DNA of 64,000 nucleotides, from NCBI RefSeq assembly GCF_030462475.1, contig NZ_JASMRZ010000005.1, forward strand, positions 62,001 to 126,000, given 5' to 3'. Positions 16,253 to 23,375 of this stretch are shown piece after piece; positions within the stretch are counted from its first letter, which is position 1; each line of letters opens with the position of its first letter. The DNA is from Variovorax sp. CAN15. Lineage in GTDB: Bacteria; Pseudomonadota; Gammaproteobacteria; Burkholderiales; Burkholderiaceae_C. Position numbers and translations under genes: made by a program. The notes beneath the pieces were generated by a model that worked only from the letters and a program-made list of their open reading frames with translations, was not told the DNA's origin and did no database searches.

Positions 16253-16894
16253 ATGTCTCTCGTACTGGGTGTCATGGGGCTCCCTCAGGTTGAGGTCGAG
16301 CTCCTGAGAATCATCGTGCGCCTCAGCTCCAATCTCCGTTCGCGCTGGACCGTCAGCGAATCGCGATCCTGCGACCTGCTGCTGATGGACGGCGATTTCC
16401 CCGCTTCCGAATGGCAGGCGCTCAGGGCGCGCTTCGTCGTGCCTGTGGTGACCCGCGGCGATGCCGCCGCCAGGAGCGCCAGCCGCGCGCTCGCGCGGCC
16501 CATCTATGCCGAGGAGCTGGTGGAGCTGCTCAACGAGGTCGGGCCGGGCACAGCGTCCGCCGAAGCCGCGCGTGCCGCCGTGCGCCCGCCCGGCATGCGT
16601 GCCTCGCTGGTGCGCTGGCCCTCGCAGGCGACGCTGCGGCGCCATCCGGCCTTCGTGCGGCTTGCCGCCGCGCTTTCCAGGAGCATGCAATCGGCCGAGA
16701 GCCTCAGCGTGCTCGGCCGCGTGGACGTCGAGGTGTGCAGCACTTTTCTCGGCCTGCTCGACGGCGAAGGCGCCCTGGCGTGGGCCGAGCAGGCGCCTGC
16801 GCCTTCCGCGTCCCGCGCGTCCGCCGGCGGCGATGCCGCGCGGAGCAAGCGGGGCCTGCTCGCGCGCATCCGCCAGCGCCTCGGGCTGGCCTGA
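16253..16894 (+). CDS. Pseudo-receiver-like protein heading a GTPase/roadblock cassette
   Basis: A 213-residue protein I do not recognise by name. The first 100 residues look like a shortened receiver fold: a hydrophobic strand (LVLGVMGLP), a helix, CDLLLMDGD with acidic residues at the place of the phospho-acceptor, VVPVVTRGD, and ARPIYAEELVELLNEV in the position of the conserved K-P plus final helix (Lys is replaced by Arg). The remainder is Arg/Ala-rich, contains an Ala-Ser linker, and ends in a basic helix (RGLLARIRQRLGLA). ATG 16253 follows GAAGAAGG. The GTPase gene starts 13 bp later, implying joint function, perhaps as input or effector. Confidence 0.7.
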   Translation: MSLVLGVMGLPQVEVELLRIIVRLSSNLRSRWTVSESRSCDLLLMDGDFPASEWQALRARFVVPVVTRGDAAARSASRALARPIYAEELVELLNEVGPGTASAEAARAAVRPPGMRASLVRWPSQATLRRHPAFVRLAAALSRSMQSAESLSVLGRVDVEVCSTFLGLLDGEGALAWAEQAPAPSASRASAGGDAARSKRGLLARIRQRLGLA

Positions 16895-16907
16895 ACGGAG
16901 CACGGCC

Positions 16908-17450
16908 ATGAGGGACTACAAGCTCGTCTTCACGGGCCCGATGGGCGTGGGCAAGACCACGGCCATCGCCGCCATCAGCGAAACACCACCGGTCAGCACC
17001 GAGGTCGCCAATGCCGACGCCTCTGTCGCCAAGGCCACCACCACCGTCGGGCTCGACTTCGGCCAGGTCACGCTGGACAACGGCGACCGCCTGCGCCTGT
17101 ACGGCACGCCGGGGCAGGCCCGCTTCGACTTCATGTGGAAGATCCTGGTGCGCGACGCGCTGGGCTTCGCCATCCTCATCGACAACAGCCGGCCAGACCC
17201 GCTCGCCGACATGGCGGCCTACCTCGACGGCTTCGCGGGCGCGCTCGAGAAGATGCCTTGTGCGATCGGCGTCAGCCGGCTGCCCACCCATCCCTTTCCC
17301 ACGCTCGACGACTATGCGCACGCACTGGCGGCGCGCGGGCTGGTGCTGCCGGTGATGGCGACCGATCCGCGCCGCAGGGACGACGTCGTCGCGCTGATCG
17401 AGACGCTGCTGATGCAGATAGAGGCGCTCGACGAAGAGATCGCGCCATGA
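16908..17450 (+). CDS. Ras-like small GTPase (MglA/conservon CvnD type)
   Basis: A 180-residue P-loop GTPase. G1 is GPMGVGKT at residues 10-17. G3 reads LYGTPGQARFDFMW, with the usual DxxGQ aspartate absent, as in bacterial MglA and conservon GTPases. The G4 region is CAIGVSRLPTH instead of NKxD, also typical of this bacterial group. It should act as a nucleotide-controlled switch whose partner is a roadblock protein. GGAG lies 7 bases before ATG 16908. Its stop overlaps the next gene as ATGA, consistent with a GTPase-roadblock complex made in fixed ratio. Confidence 0.88.
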   Translation: MRDYKLVFTGPMGVGKTTAIAAISETPPVSTEVANADASVAKATTTVGLDFGQVTLDNGDRLRLYGTPGQARFDFMWKILVRDALGFAILIDNSRPDPLADMAAYLDGFAGALEKMPCAIGVSRLPTHPFPTLDDYAHALAARGLVLPVMATDPRRRDDVVALIETLLMQIEALDEEIAP

Positions 17451-17830
17451 GGATTCCCCACGAAATCAAGCTGCGCGCCGCGGCCGAGGTGCTGCGCGTG
17501 CTGGAAGACGTGAACGGCATCGCCTGCGTGGTCATCGCCACGCCGGACGGCTTCGAGATCGCCAGCGCCAGCCAGCGCCACTTCGAGCCCGCGCGCATCG
17601 CCGCGATGGCGAGTTCGATCTCCGCCATTGGCGCCGTCGTGTCGCAGGAGGCGCGGCTGGGCCGCTGCACCTGCATCACGGTGGCCACCGACAAGGGATT
17701 CGCGCTCGTCAGCCCGGTGCGCAACGGCGAGACCGAACTGGTGGTGAACGTCATCGCAGACGCCAATGCGGTGCTGGCGCAGGTGATGTACCGGACCGCC
17801 GCCTGCGTGCGTGTGCTCGAGGCGCCCTGA
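17447..17830 (+). CDS. Roadblock/LC7 domain protein 1
   Basis: A 127-residue single-domain roadblock/LC7 protein. The pattern is an N-terminal helix (IKLRAAAEVLRVLEDV), GIACVVIATPDGFEIAS, a helix rich in Ala/Ser (RIAAMASSISAIGAVVSQEA), then CTCITVATDKGFALVSPV and a final helix. In MglB-MglA and conservon systems such proteins dimerise and act as GAP or scaffold for the partner GTPase. ATGA overlap with the GTPase gene. It is followed by a 104-bp gap with a strong hairpin before the second roadblock gene. Confidence 0.87.
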   Translation: MRIPHEIKLRAAAEVLRVLEDVNGIACVVIATPDGFEIASASQRHFEPARIAAMASSISAIGAVVSQEARLGRCTCITVATDKGFALVSPVRNGETELVVNVIADANAVLAQVMYRTAACVRVLEAP

Positions 17831-17854
17831 GCAGCCTGCGGAAAACAACATCGG

Positions 17855-17884
17855 GCGGGGGCGGTTTGCATGCGACGCCCCCGC
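17855..17884 (+). terminator. Internal hairpin between the two roadblock genes
   Basis: Perfect 9-bp arms GCGGGGGCG (17855-17863) and CGCCCCCGC (17876-17884) with a 12-base loop. There is no T-run after it, so it is more likely an attenuator or RNA-processing/stability element than a full terminator. It lies between the coupled GTPase-roadblock pair and the downstream roadblock gene. Confidence 0.5.
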
Positions 17885-17934
17885 TTCATCCCTTCATTCG
17901 CATGACTTGAACCGAACCACAGGAAATCATTGAA

Positions 17935-18294
17935 ATGGCCTCGATCCAGAACAGCCTCGAAAACCTCCTGACCGCCGACGGCGCCCTGTGCGCAGCCGTG
18001 GTCGACTCCGCCAGCGGCATGATGCTGGGCGCCATCGGCTCCGGTGTCGATCTCGAAGTGGCGGCCGCCGGGAACACCGAGGTGGTGCGCGCCAAGCTCA
18101 AGACGATGCGCGCGCTCGGCCTGAACGACGCCATCGAGGACATCCTGATCACCCTCGGCAAGCAGTACCACCTTCTGCGCCCCATGGCTCAGAAAGAAGG
18201 CGTGTTCATCTACTTCGTGCTGGACAAGTCCAAGTCGAACCTGGCGCTGGCCCGCCGCAAGCTGCAGGACGTCGAGAAGGAAATGGCCTTCTGA
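17935..18294 (+). CDS. Roadblock/LC7 domain protein 2
   Basis: A 119-residue second roadblock/LC7 protein, clearly different from the first. It has SLENLLTADGALCAAVVDSASGMMLGAIG, then VVRAKLKTMRALGLNDAIEDILITLGKQYHLLRPM (only parts cited: DILITLGKQYHLLRP) and VFIYFVLDKSKSNLALAR. The last pattern, a dimer-interface strand followed by a helix, is typical. AGGA precedes ATG 17935. Two roadblock genes beside one GTPase suggests either a heteromeric regulator or two alternative partners. A strong terminator follows. Confidence 0.85.
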   Translation: MASIQNSLENLLTADGALCAAVVDSASGMMLGAIGSGVDLEVAAAGNTEVVRAKLKTMRALGLNDAIEDILITLGKQYHLLRPMAQKEGVFIYFVLDKSKSNLALARRKLQDVEKEMAF

Positions 18295-18338
18295 GCTTCC
18301 GGGCAGAAGGCCGTCACCCGCCCACGGGCGGATCGCCG

Positions 18339-18368
18339 GGCCGGCTCCCTTGCGGGGGGCCGGCCTTT
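18339..18368 (+). terminator. Rho-independent terminator after the roadblock operon
   Basis: GGCCGGCTCCC (18339-18349) pairs with GGGGGCCGGCC (18355-18365), 11 bp with one G-U, loop TTGCG, followed by TTTCTT. It reaches to the stop of the convergent Lrp gene and could serve both directions. A smaller hairpin, CCGCCC-AC-GGGCGG, is at 18318-18331. Confidence 0.8.
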
Positions 18369-18370
18369 CT

Positions 18371-18880
18371 TCATTCCATCCCCTGGGCCGTGCGCGCGCG
18401 GGTGCCTCCGCCCAGGTGCGCCAGCGGCAGCGCACTGCTGGCTTTCACCTCGCCCAGCGAGAAGCTGGTGTGCAGGTCCTTCACGTTCGGCAGGTTCATC
18501 AGGTGCTGGCGCGCGAAGGCCGAGAAGCTGTCGAGGTCCTGGGCCACCACCTGCAGCTCGAAGGTGCCGGTGCCGCTGATGTAGTGGCAGGCGATCACGT
18601 CGGGCAGCTTGCGGATCGCGTCCTCCAGCCGTCGCGTGGCCTCGTGGGTGACGCGCTCGGTATCGACCCGCACGAAGGCGAGCACGCCCAGGCCGATCTT
18701 GTGGCGGTCGATCTCGGCGTGGTAGCCCTTGATGAAGCCGGCTTCCTCCAGCGCGCGCACCCGGCGCCAGCAGGGCGCGGCCGACAGGCCCACGCGCTGC
18801 GCAAGCTCGGCGTTGGTAAGGCGTCCGTCGGCCTGCAGTTCTTGCAGGATTGCGAGGTCGAACTTGTCAATGCTTTCCAT
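18371..18880 (-). CDS. Lrp/AsnC family transcriptional regulator
   Basis: A 169-residue Lrp/AsnC protein. The N-terminal winged helix reads DKFDLAILQELQADGRL...ELAQRVGLSAAPCWRRVRALEEAG, and a RAM/ASNC ligand domain follows (VLAFVRVDTE, DVIACHYISGTGTFELQVVA). ATG 18880 begins at the canonical ESIDKFD; an upstream in-frame ATG at 18967 would add an unlike 29 residues. Divergent, 175 bp from the indolepyruvate ferredoxin oxidoreductase gene, so it probably senses an amino acid and controls that gene. Confidence 0.9.
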   Translation of the reverse strand: MESIDKFDLAILQELQADGRLTNAELAQRVGLSAAPCWRRVRALEEAGFIKGYHAEIDRHKIGLGVLAFVRVDTERVTHEATRRLEDAIRKLPDVIACHYISGTGTFELQVVAQDLDSFSAFARQHLMNLPNVKDLHTSFSLGEVKASSALPLAHLGGGTRARTAQGME

Positions 18881-19055
18881 AAGTGCCGATGTTAAGCAAG
18901 ATTCTTTCTGGAAGCTCGTTTTTCCGGGCAAAGAACGCAAACACCTGTCGCGGACCCCGGCATACACTTTGCGTGATCATGGGCTCGTGCCCTACCCGGG
19001 CACAGACCCAGAAACAGCCAGGCCCACGAGGCCCTGCCAAACGGAGACAAACGAC

Positions 19056-22000
19056 ATGAATGCACCGCTACCCGCGCACATTCGCAAGGCCCTCGAAACC
19101 GTCACGCTGGACGACAAATACTCCCTCGACTACGGCCGCGCATTCATGAGCGGCGTGCAAGCCCTGGTGAAGCTGCCCATGCTGCAGCGGCTGCGGGACC
19201 AGCAGGCCGGCAAGAACACCGCCGGCTTCATCAGCGGCTATCGCGGCTCCCCGCTCGGCGGCTACGACCAGGCGCTGTGGAAGGCCAGCAAGTTCCTCAA
19301 AGAGCAGAACATCGTCTTCCAGCCCGGCGTGAACGAAGAGCTGGCCGCCACCGCGCTATGGGGCACCCAGCAACTGGGCTTCTCCCCGCAGGGCACCAAC
19401 AAGTTCGACGGCGTCTTCGGCATCTGGTACGGCAAGGGCCCGGGCGTGGACCGCTGCTCGGACGTCTTCAAGCACGCCAACATGGCCGGCACCACCGAGT
19501 TCGGCGGCGTGATCGCGGTGGCGGGCGACGACCACATCTCCAAGAGCTCCACCGCCGCTCACCAGAGCGACCACATCTTCAAGGCCTGCGGCACGCCGGT
19601 GTTCTTCCCGGCGAACGTGCAGGAAATCCTCGACCTGGGCATCCACGCCTTCGCCATGAGCCGCTTCTCGGGCGTGTGGTCGGGCATGAAGACGATCCAG
19701 GAGATCGTCGAGTCGAGCGCCACGGCCATGATCGACCCCGAGCGCGTGGAGATCGTCATTCCCACCGACTTCGAGATGCCGCCCGGCGGCCTGCACATCC
19801 GCTGGCCCGACCATGCGCTGGAGCAGGAAGCCCGGCTCATGCACTACAAGTGGTACGCCGCGCTGGCCTACATCCGCGCCAACCGGCTCAACCACAACGT
19901 GATCGAGGGCCCCAACGACCGCTTCGGCATCATGGCCAGCGGCAAGGCCTACAACGACACCCGCCAGGCGCTCATCGACCTGGGCCTGGACGACGCGGCC
20001 TGCCGCCAGCTCGGCATCCGCCTGCACAAGGTGGGCGTGGTGTGGCCGCTGGAGGCGCAGCTCACGCGCCAGTTCGCCACCGGCCTGCAAGAAATTCTGG
20101 TGGTCGAGGAGAAGCGCCAGGTCATCGAATACCAGCTCAAGGAAGAGCTCTACAACTGGCGCCCCGACGTGCGGCCCAACGTGGTCGGCAAGTTCGACGA
20201 GGGCGAGGTGCACGCGGCCGAGGGCTACTCGGGCGGTGAATGGTCGATGCCCAACCCGACCTCGCACACGCTGCTGCGCGCCAACGCCGACCTGAACCCG
20301 GCGCTCATCGCCAAGGCCATCGCCACGCGCCTGAAGAAGACCGGCCTGCTGGCCGCCGCCGGCGCCGACATGGCCGCGCGCATCGACGCGCAGCTCGCCA
20401 TCCTCGAAGCCAAGGAGCGTTCGATGGTGGTGCAGCAGGCTTCCACCAGCGTGGTCGACGCCACGCGCCAGCCCTGGTTCTGCTCGGGCTGCCCGCACAA
20501 CACCAGCACCGTGGTGCCCGAGGGCTCGCGCGCGATGGGCGGCATCGGCTGCCACTTCATGGCGACCTGGATGGACCGCTCCACCATCGGCTTCACGCAG
20601 ATGGGCGGCGAGGGCGTGCCATGGGTGGGCCAGCAGCCCTTCACCACAGACCAGCACATCTTTGCGAACCTGGGCGACGGCACGTATTTCCACAGCGGCC
20701 TGCTCGCCATCCGCCAGAGCATCGCGGCTGGTGTGAACATCACCTACAAGATCCTCTACAACGACGCGGTCGCCATGACCGGCGGCCAGCAGGTCGGCGA
20801 ACGGCCCGAAGGCCACTCGGTGCTGCAGATTGCCGAGAGCCTGCATGCCGAGGGCGCGGTGAAGGTCGTCATCGTCACCGACGAGCCCGAGAAGTACGAG
20901 GGCGTGAACATCCCCGGCGACCACGTGCAGGTCAAGCACCGCGACCTGCTCGACGACGTGCAGCGCGAGTTCCGCAAGATCGCGGGCACCACGGCCATCA
21001 TCTACGACCAGACCTGCGCCACCGAGAAGCGCCGCCGCCGCAAGCGCGGCACGGCCGTCGATCCGGCCAAGCGCGTGGTCATCAACGAGCTGGTCTGCGA
21101 AGGCTGCGGCGACTGCAGCGTGCAGAGCAACTGCCTGAGCGTGGAGCCGCTGGAGACCGAGTTCGGCCGCAAGCGCACCATCAACCAGAGCAGCTGCAAC
21201 AAGGACATGAGCTGCCTGAAGGGCTTCTGCCCGAGCTTCGTGACGGTCGAGGGCGGCCAGCTCAAGAAGAAGGGCAAGAACAAGGCGGCCACGCCGGCCG
21301 AGTTCGGCCTGCTGCCCGAGCCCTCGATTCCGTCGCTGGCCGGCGGCAGGGTGTGGGGCGTGGTGGTGGCGGGCGTCGGCGGCACCGGCGTCATCACCAT
21401 CGGCCAGCTGCTGGGCATGGCGGCGCACATCGAGGCCAAGGGCATCGTCACGCAAGATGCCGCCGGCCTTGCGCAGAAGGGCGGCGCCACCTGGAGCCAC
21501 GTGCTCATCGGCGATACGCAGGACGACATCCGCACCACGCGTGTGGGCACGGCGGCGGCCGACCTGATCCTGGCCTGCGATCCGCTGGTCACCGTGAACT
21601 CCGAGACCATGGCGCGCATGCGCGAAGGGCGCACGCACGTGGCGCTCAACAGCCACAGCGCGCCGACGGCGGCCTTCGTGCGCAACGCCAACTGGAAGAA
21701 CCCCGAGGAAGCCTGCGCCGCCGAGATCGCGCGCGCCGTGGGCGTGGACGGCGTGGGCAGCTTCGACGCCGACGCCACCGCGACCACGCTGATGGGCGAC
21801 ACCATCTACGTCAACCCGATGATCCTGGGCTACGCCTGGCAGAAGGGCTGGATCCCGCTGGCGCACGAGTCGCTGATGCGCGCCATCGAACTGAACGCCG
21901 TGGCCGTCGAGAACAACAAGGCCGCCTTCGAATGGGGCCGCCAGGCAGCGGTGCGGCCGGAAGAACTGCAAAAGCGCGTGCGCCCGGGCCAGGTCATCGA

Positions 22001-22667
22001 GTTCAAGAAGCGCGAGTCGGTCGAGAGCATCGTCGCGCGCCGCGCGGAGTTCCTCACCGGCTACCAGAACGCCGCCTACGCCGACGAATACAAGCGCTTC
22101 GTGGGCAAGGTGCAGCAGGCCGAGTCGTCCGTGGGCAAGAGCACCGCGCTGTCCGAAGCGGTGGCGCGGTATCTTTTCAAGCTGATGGCGTACAAGGATG
22201 AGTACGAAGTCGCCCGCCTGCACACCGACCGCACTTTCCTCGACCGCGTCGAGGGCATGTTCGAAGGCGACTACAAGCTCAACTACCACCTGGCGCCGCC
22301 GATCATCGCGAGGAAGAACGCCAAGGGGCAGCTGCAGAAGCAGAAGTTCGGCCCCTGGATGCTGACCGGCTTCAGGTTCCTCGCGAAGCTCAAGGGCCTG
22401 CGCGGCACGGCGCTCGACGTCTTCGGGCGCACCGAGGAGCGCCGCACCGAGCGCGCGCTGATCGGCGAGTACCGCGCCAGCATCGAGGAAGTGATCGGCG
22501 CGCTGCGCGCCGACAACCACGCGCTGGCACTGGAGATCGCCAGCCTGCCCGAGCAGATCCGCGGCTACGGCCACGTGAAGGACCGCAACCTGGCGGCTGC
22601 CCGCACCCGCTGGAGCGAGCTGATGGCCAGGTGGCGCAACCCGCAGGGGCAGCGCGCGGCGGCCTGA
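19056..22667 (+). CDS. Indolepyruvate ferredoxin oxidoreductase family protein (fused)
   Basis: A 1203-residue fusion of the alpha/beta-type thiamine-dependent 2-oxoacid oxidoreductase with a gamma domain. It oxidatively decarboxylates aryl or branched 2-oxoacids to acyl-CoA, passing electrons to ferredoxin. The pyrimidine part starts GFISGYRGSPLGGYD; the TPP-binding part includes GIGCHFMATWMDRS and NLGDGTYFHSGLLA. A cysteine cluster near residues 685-730 (CEGCGDCSVQSNC...CNKDMSCLKGFC) likely binds 4Fe-4S. The C-terminal Rossmann-like gamma domain starts VVVAGVGGTGVITIGQLLGM. ATG 19056 has GGAGAC upstream. Presumably used for aromatic amino acid catabolism. Confidence 0.92.
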   Translation: MNAPLPAHIRKALETVTLDDKYSLDYGRAFMSGVQALVKLPMLQRLRDQQAGKNTAGFISGYRGSPLGGYDQALWKASKFLKEQNIVFQPGVNEELAATALWGTQQLGFSPQGTNKFDGVFGIWYGKGPGVDRCSDVFKHANMAGTTEFGGVIAVAGDDHISKSSTAAHQSDHIFKACGTPVFFPANVQEILDLGIHAFAMSRFSGVWSGMKTIQEIVESSATAMIDPERVEIVIPTDFEMPPGGLHIRWPDHALEQEARLMHYKWYAALAYIRANRLNHNVIEGPNDRFGIMASGKAYNDTRQALIDLGLDDAACRQLGIRLHKVGVVWPLEAQLTRQFATGLQEILVVEEKRQVIEYQLKEELYNWRPDVRPNVVGKFDEGEVHAAEGYSGGEWSMPNPTSHTLLRANADLNPALIAKAIATRLKKTGLLAAAGADMAARIDAQLAILEAKERSMVVQQASTSVVDATRQPWFCSGCPHNTSTVVPEGSRAMGGIGCHFMATWMDRSTIGFTQMGGEGVPWVGQQPFTTDQHIFANLGDGTYFHSGLLAIRQSIAAGVNITYKILYNDAVAMTGGQQVGERPEGHSVLQIAESLHAEGAVKVVIVTDEPEKYEGVNIPGDHVQVKHRDLLDDVQREFRKIAGTTAIIYDQTCATEKRRRRKRGTAVDPAKRVVINELVCEGCGDCSVQSNCLSVEPLETEFGRKRTINQSSCNKDMSCLKGFCPSFVTVEGGQLKKKGKNKAATPAEFGLLPEPSIPSLAGGRVWGVVVAGVGGTGVITIGQLLGMAAHIEAKGIVTQDAAGLAQKGGATWSHVLIGDTQDDIRTTRVGTAAADLILACDPLVTVNSETMARMREGRTHVALNSHSAPTAAFVRNANWKNPEEACAAEIARAVGVDGVGSFDADATATTLMGDTIYVNPMILGYAWQKGWIPLAHESLMRAIELNAVAVENNKAAFEWGRQAAVRPEELQKRVRPGQVIEFKKRESVESIVARRAEFLTGYQNAAYADEYKRFVGKVQQAESSVGKSTALSEAVARYLFKLMAYKDEYEVARLHTDRTFLDRVEGMFEGDYKLNYHLAPPIIARKNAKGQLQKQKFGPWMLTGFRFLAKLKGLRGTALDVFGRTEERRTERALIGEYRASIEEVIGALRADNHALALEIASLPEQIRGYGHVKDRNLAAARTRWSELMARWRNPQGQRAAA

Positions 22668-22699
22668 TCTTCAGGGCCGCTTCAGGACCGGCCGACCAT

Positions 22700-22728
22700 G
22701 CAAAGAGCGCCCATCGGGCGCTCTTTGC
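22700..22728 (+). terminator. Terminator after the indolepyruvate oxidoreductase gene
   Basis: Perfect 13-bp inverted repeat: GCAAAGAGCGCCC (22700-22712), loop ATC, GGGCGCTCTTTGC (22716-22728). The descending arm ends in CTCTTTGC, giving a partial U-tract. The stem starts 32 bp after the stop codon at 22667. Confidence 0.85.
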
Positions 22729-22967
22729 TATTGAAACGGGAGCAGAACGACGGCTTCCCGGGCAGCCGGAAAGCCCTCCCCGCCGCGCCGGATAAGGGCT
22801 CCGGGCCGCCATCCGCGCCGAATACAATGCCCGGTGCTGTGCGCGGCCAGGCCCCGCCGCGCTTTGACTTGCGGTCCGCATCCCTCGCGACCGCGAAGCC
22901 CAAGGAACCGCGGGCGTGACCCGCGCTCCCGCCGCTTTCTTTCCTTTTCCCTCTGCTGGAGACTCTC
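22729..22967 (+). promoter_or_regulatory. yajC-secDF leader with a -10-like element
   Basis: The 300-bp region between the oxidoreductase stop and yajC holds the preceding terminator and then this leader. TACAAT at 22823-22828, in the context GAATACAATGCCC, is a good sigma-70 -10; no matching TTGACA is present. No gene is seen in the leader. The tgt gene that often precedes yajC is absent here. Confidence 0.45.
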
Positions 22968-23297
22968 TTGTTCATTTCCTCTGCTTTCGCCCAGACCGCG
23001 CCCGCCGCAGGCGGCGGCGACATGATGTCCTCGCTCGGCAGCATGCTGCCCCTGGTGCTGATGTTCGTGGTGCTGTATTTCGTCATGATCCGGCCCCAGA
23101 TGAAGCGCCAGAAGGAAGCCCGCGCCATGATCGAGGCCCTGGCCAAGGGCGACGAAGTCGCCACCGCCGGCGGCGTGCTCGGCAAGATCACCTCGCTGGG
23201 TGACCAGTACCTCGGCCTCGAAATCGCCAACGGCGTCGAGATCAAGATCCAGCGCAGCGCCGTTGTGCAGGTCCTGCCCAAGGGCGCCGTCAAATAA
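22968..23297 (+). CDS. yajC: Preprotein translocase subunit YajC
   Basis: A 109-residue small inner-membrane protein of the SecDF-YajC accessory complex. One membrane segment (LPLVLMFVVLYFVMI) is followed by the signature RPQMKRQKEA and GDEVATAGGVLGKI. The start is TTG at 22968: GGAG lies 7 bases upstream, the sequence FISSAFAQTA matches typical YajC N-termini, and no ATG is available before residue 19. It is followed by secD and secF on the same strand. Confidence 0.93.
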   Translation: MFISSAFAQTAPAAGGGDMMSSLGSMLPLVLMFVVLYFVMIRPQMKRQKEARAMIEALAKGDEVATAGGVLGKITSLGDQYLGLEIANGVEIKIQRSAVVQVLPKGAVK

Positions 23298-23375
23298 AAG
23301 CGTGAGCTGACCTTGCGCCTTCGGGCGCGGGGCCCCAATTCACGCCGTGTTCCGTTTCAGAAAAAGCGCTTTCTC

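Noticed and set aside
16253-16894. Functional phosphorylatable response regulator
   Set aside because: The fold pattern is shortened and the conserved Lys is Arg; no kinase gene is adjacent. Described only as pseudo-receiver-like.
19356-22574. 1072-residue open frame antisense to the oxidoreductase gene
   Set aside because: High-GC mirror frame: composition is His/Arg/Ala/Gly-rich without domain character, while the plus strand has a complete recognised enzyme.
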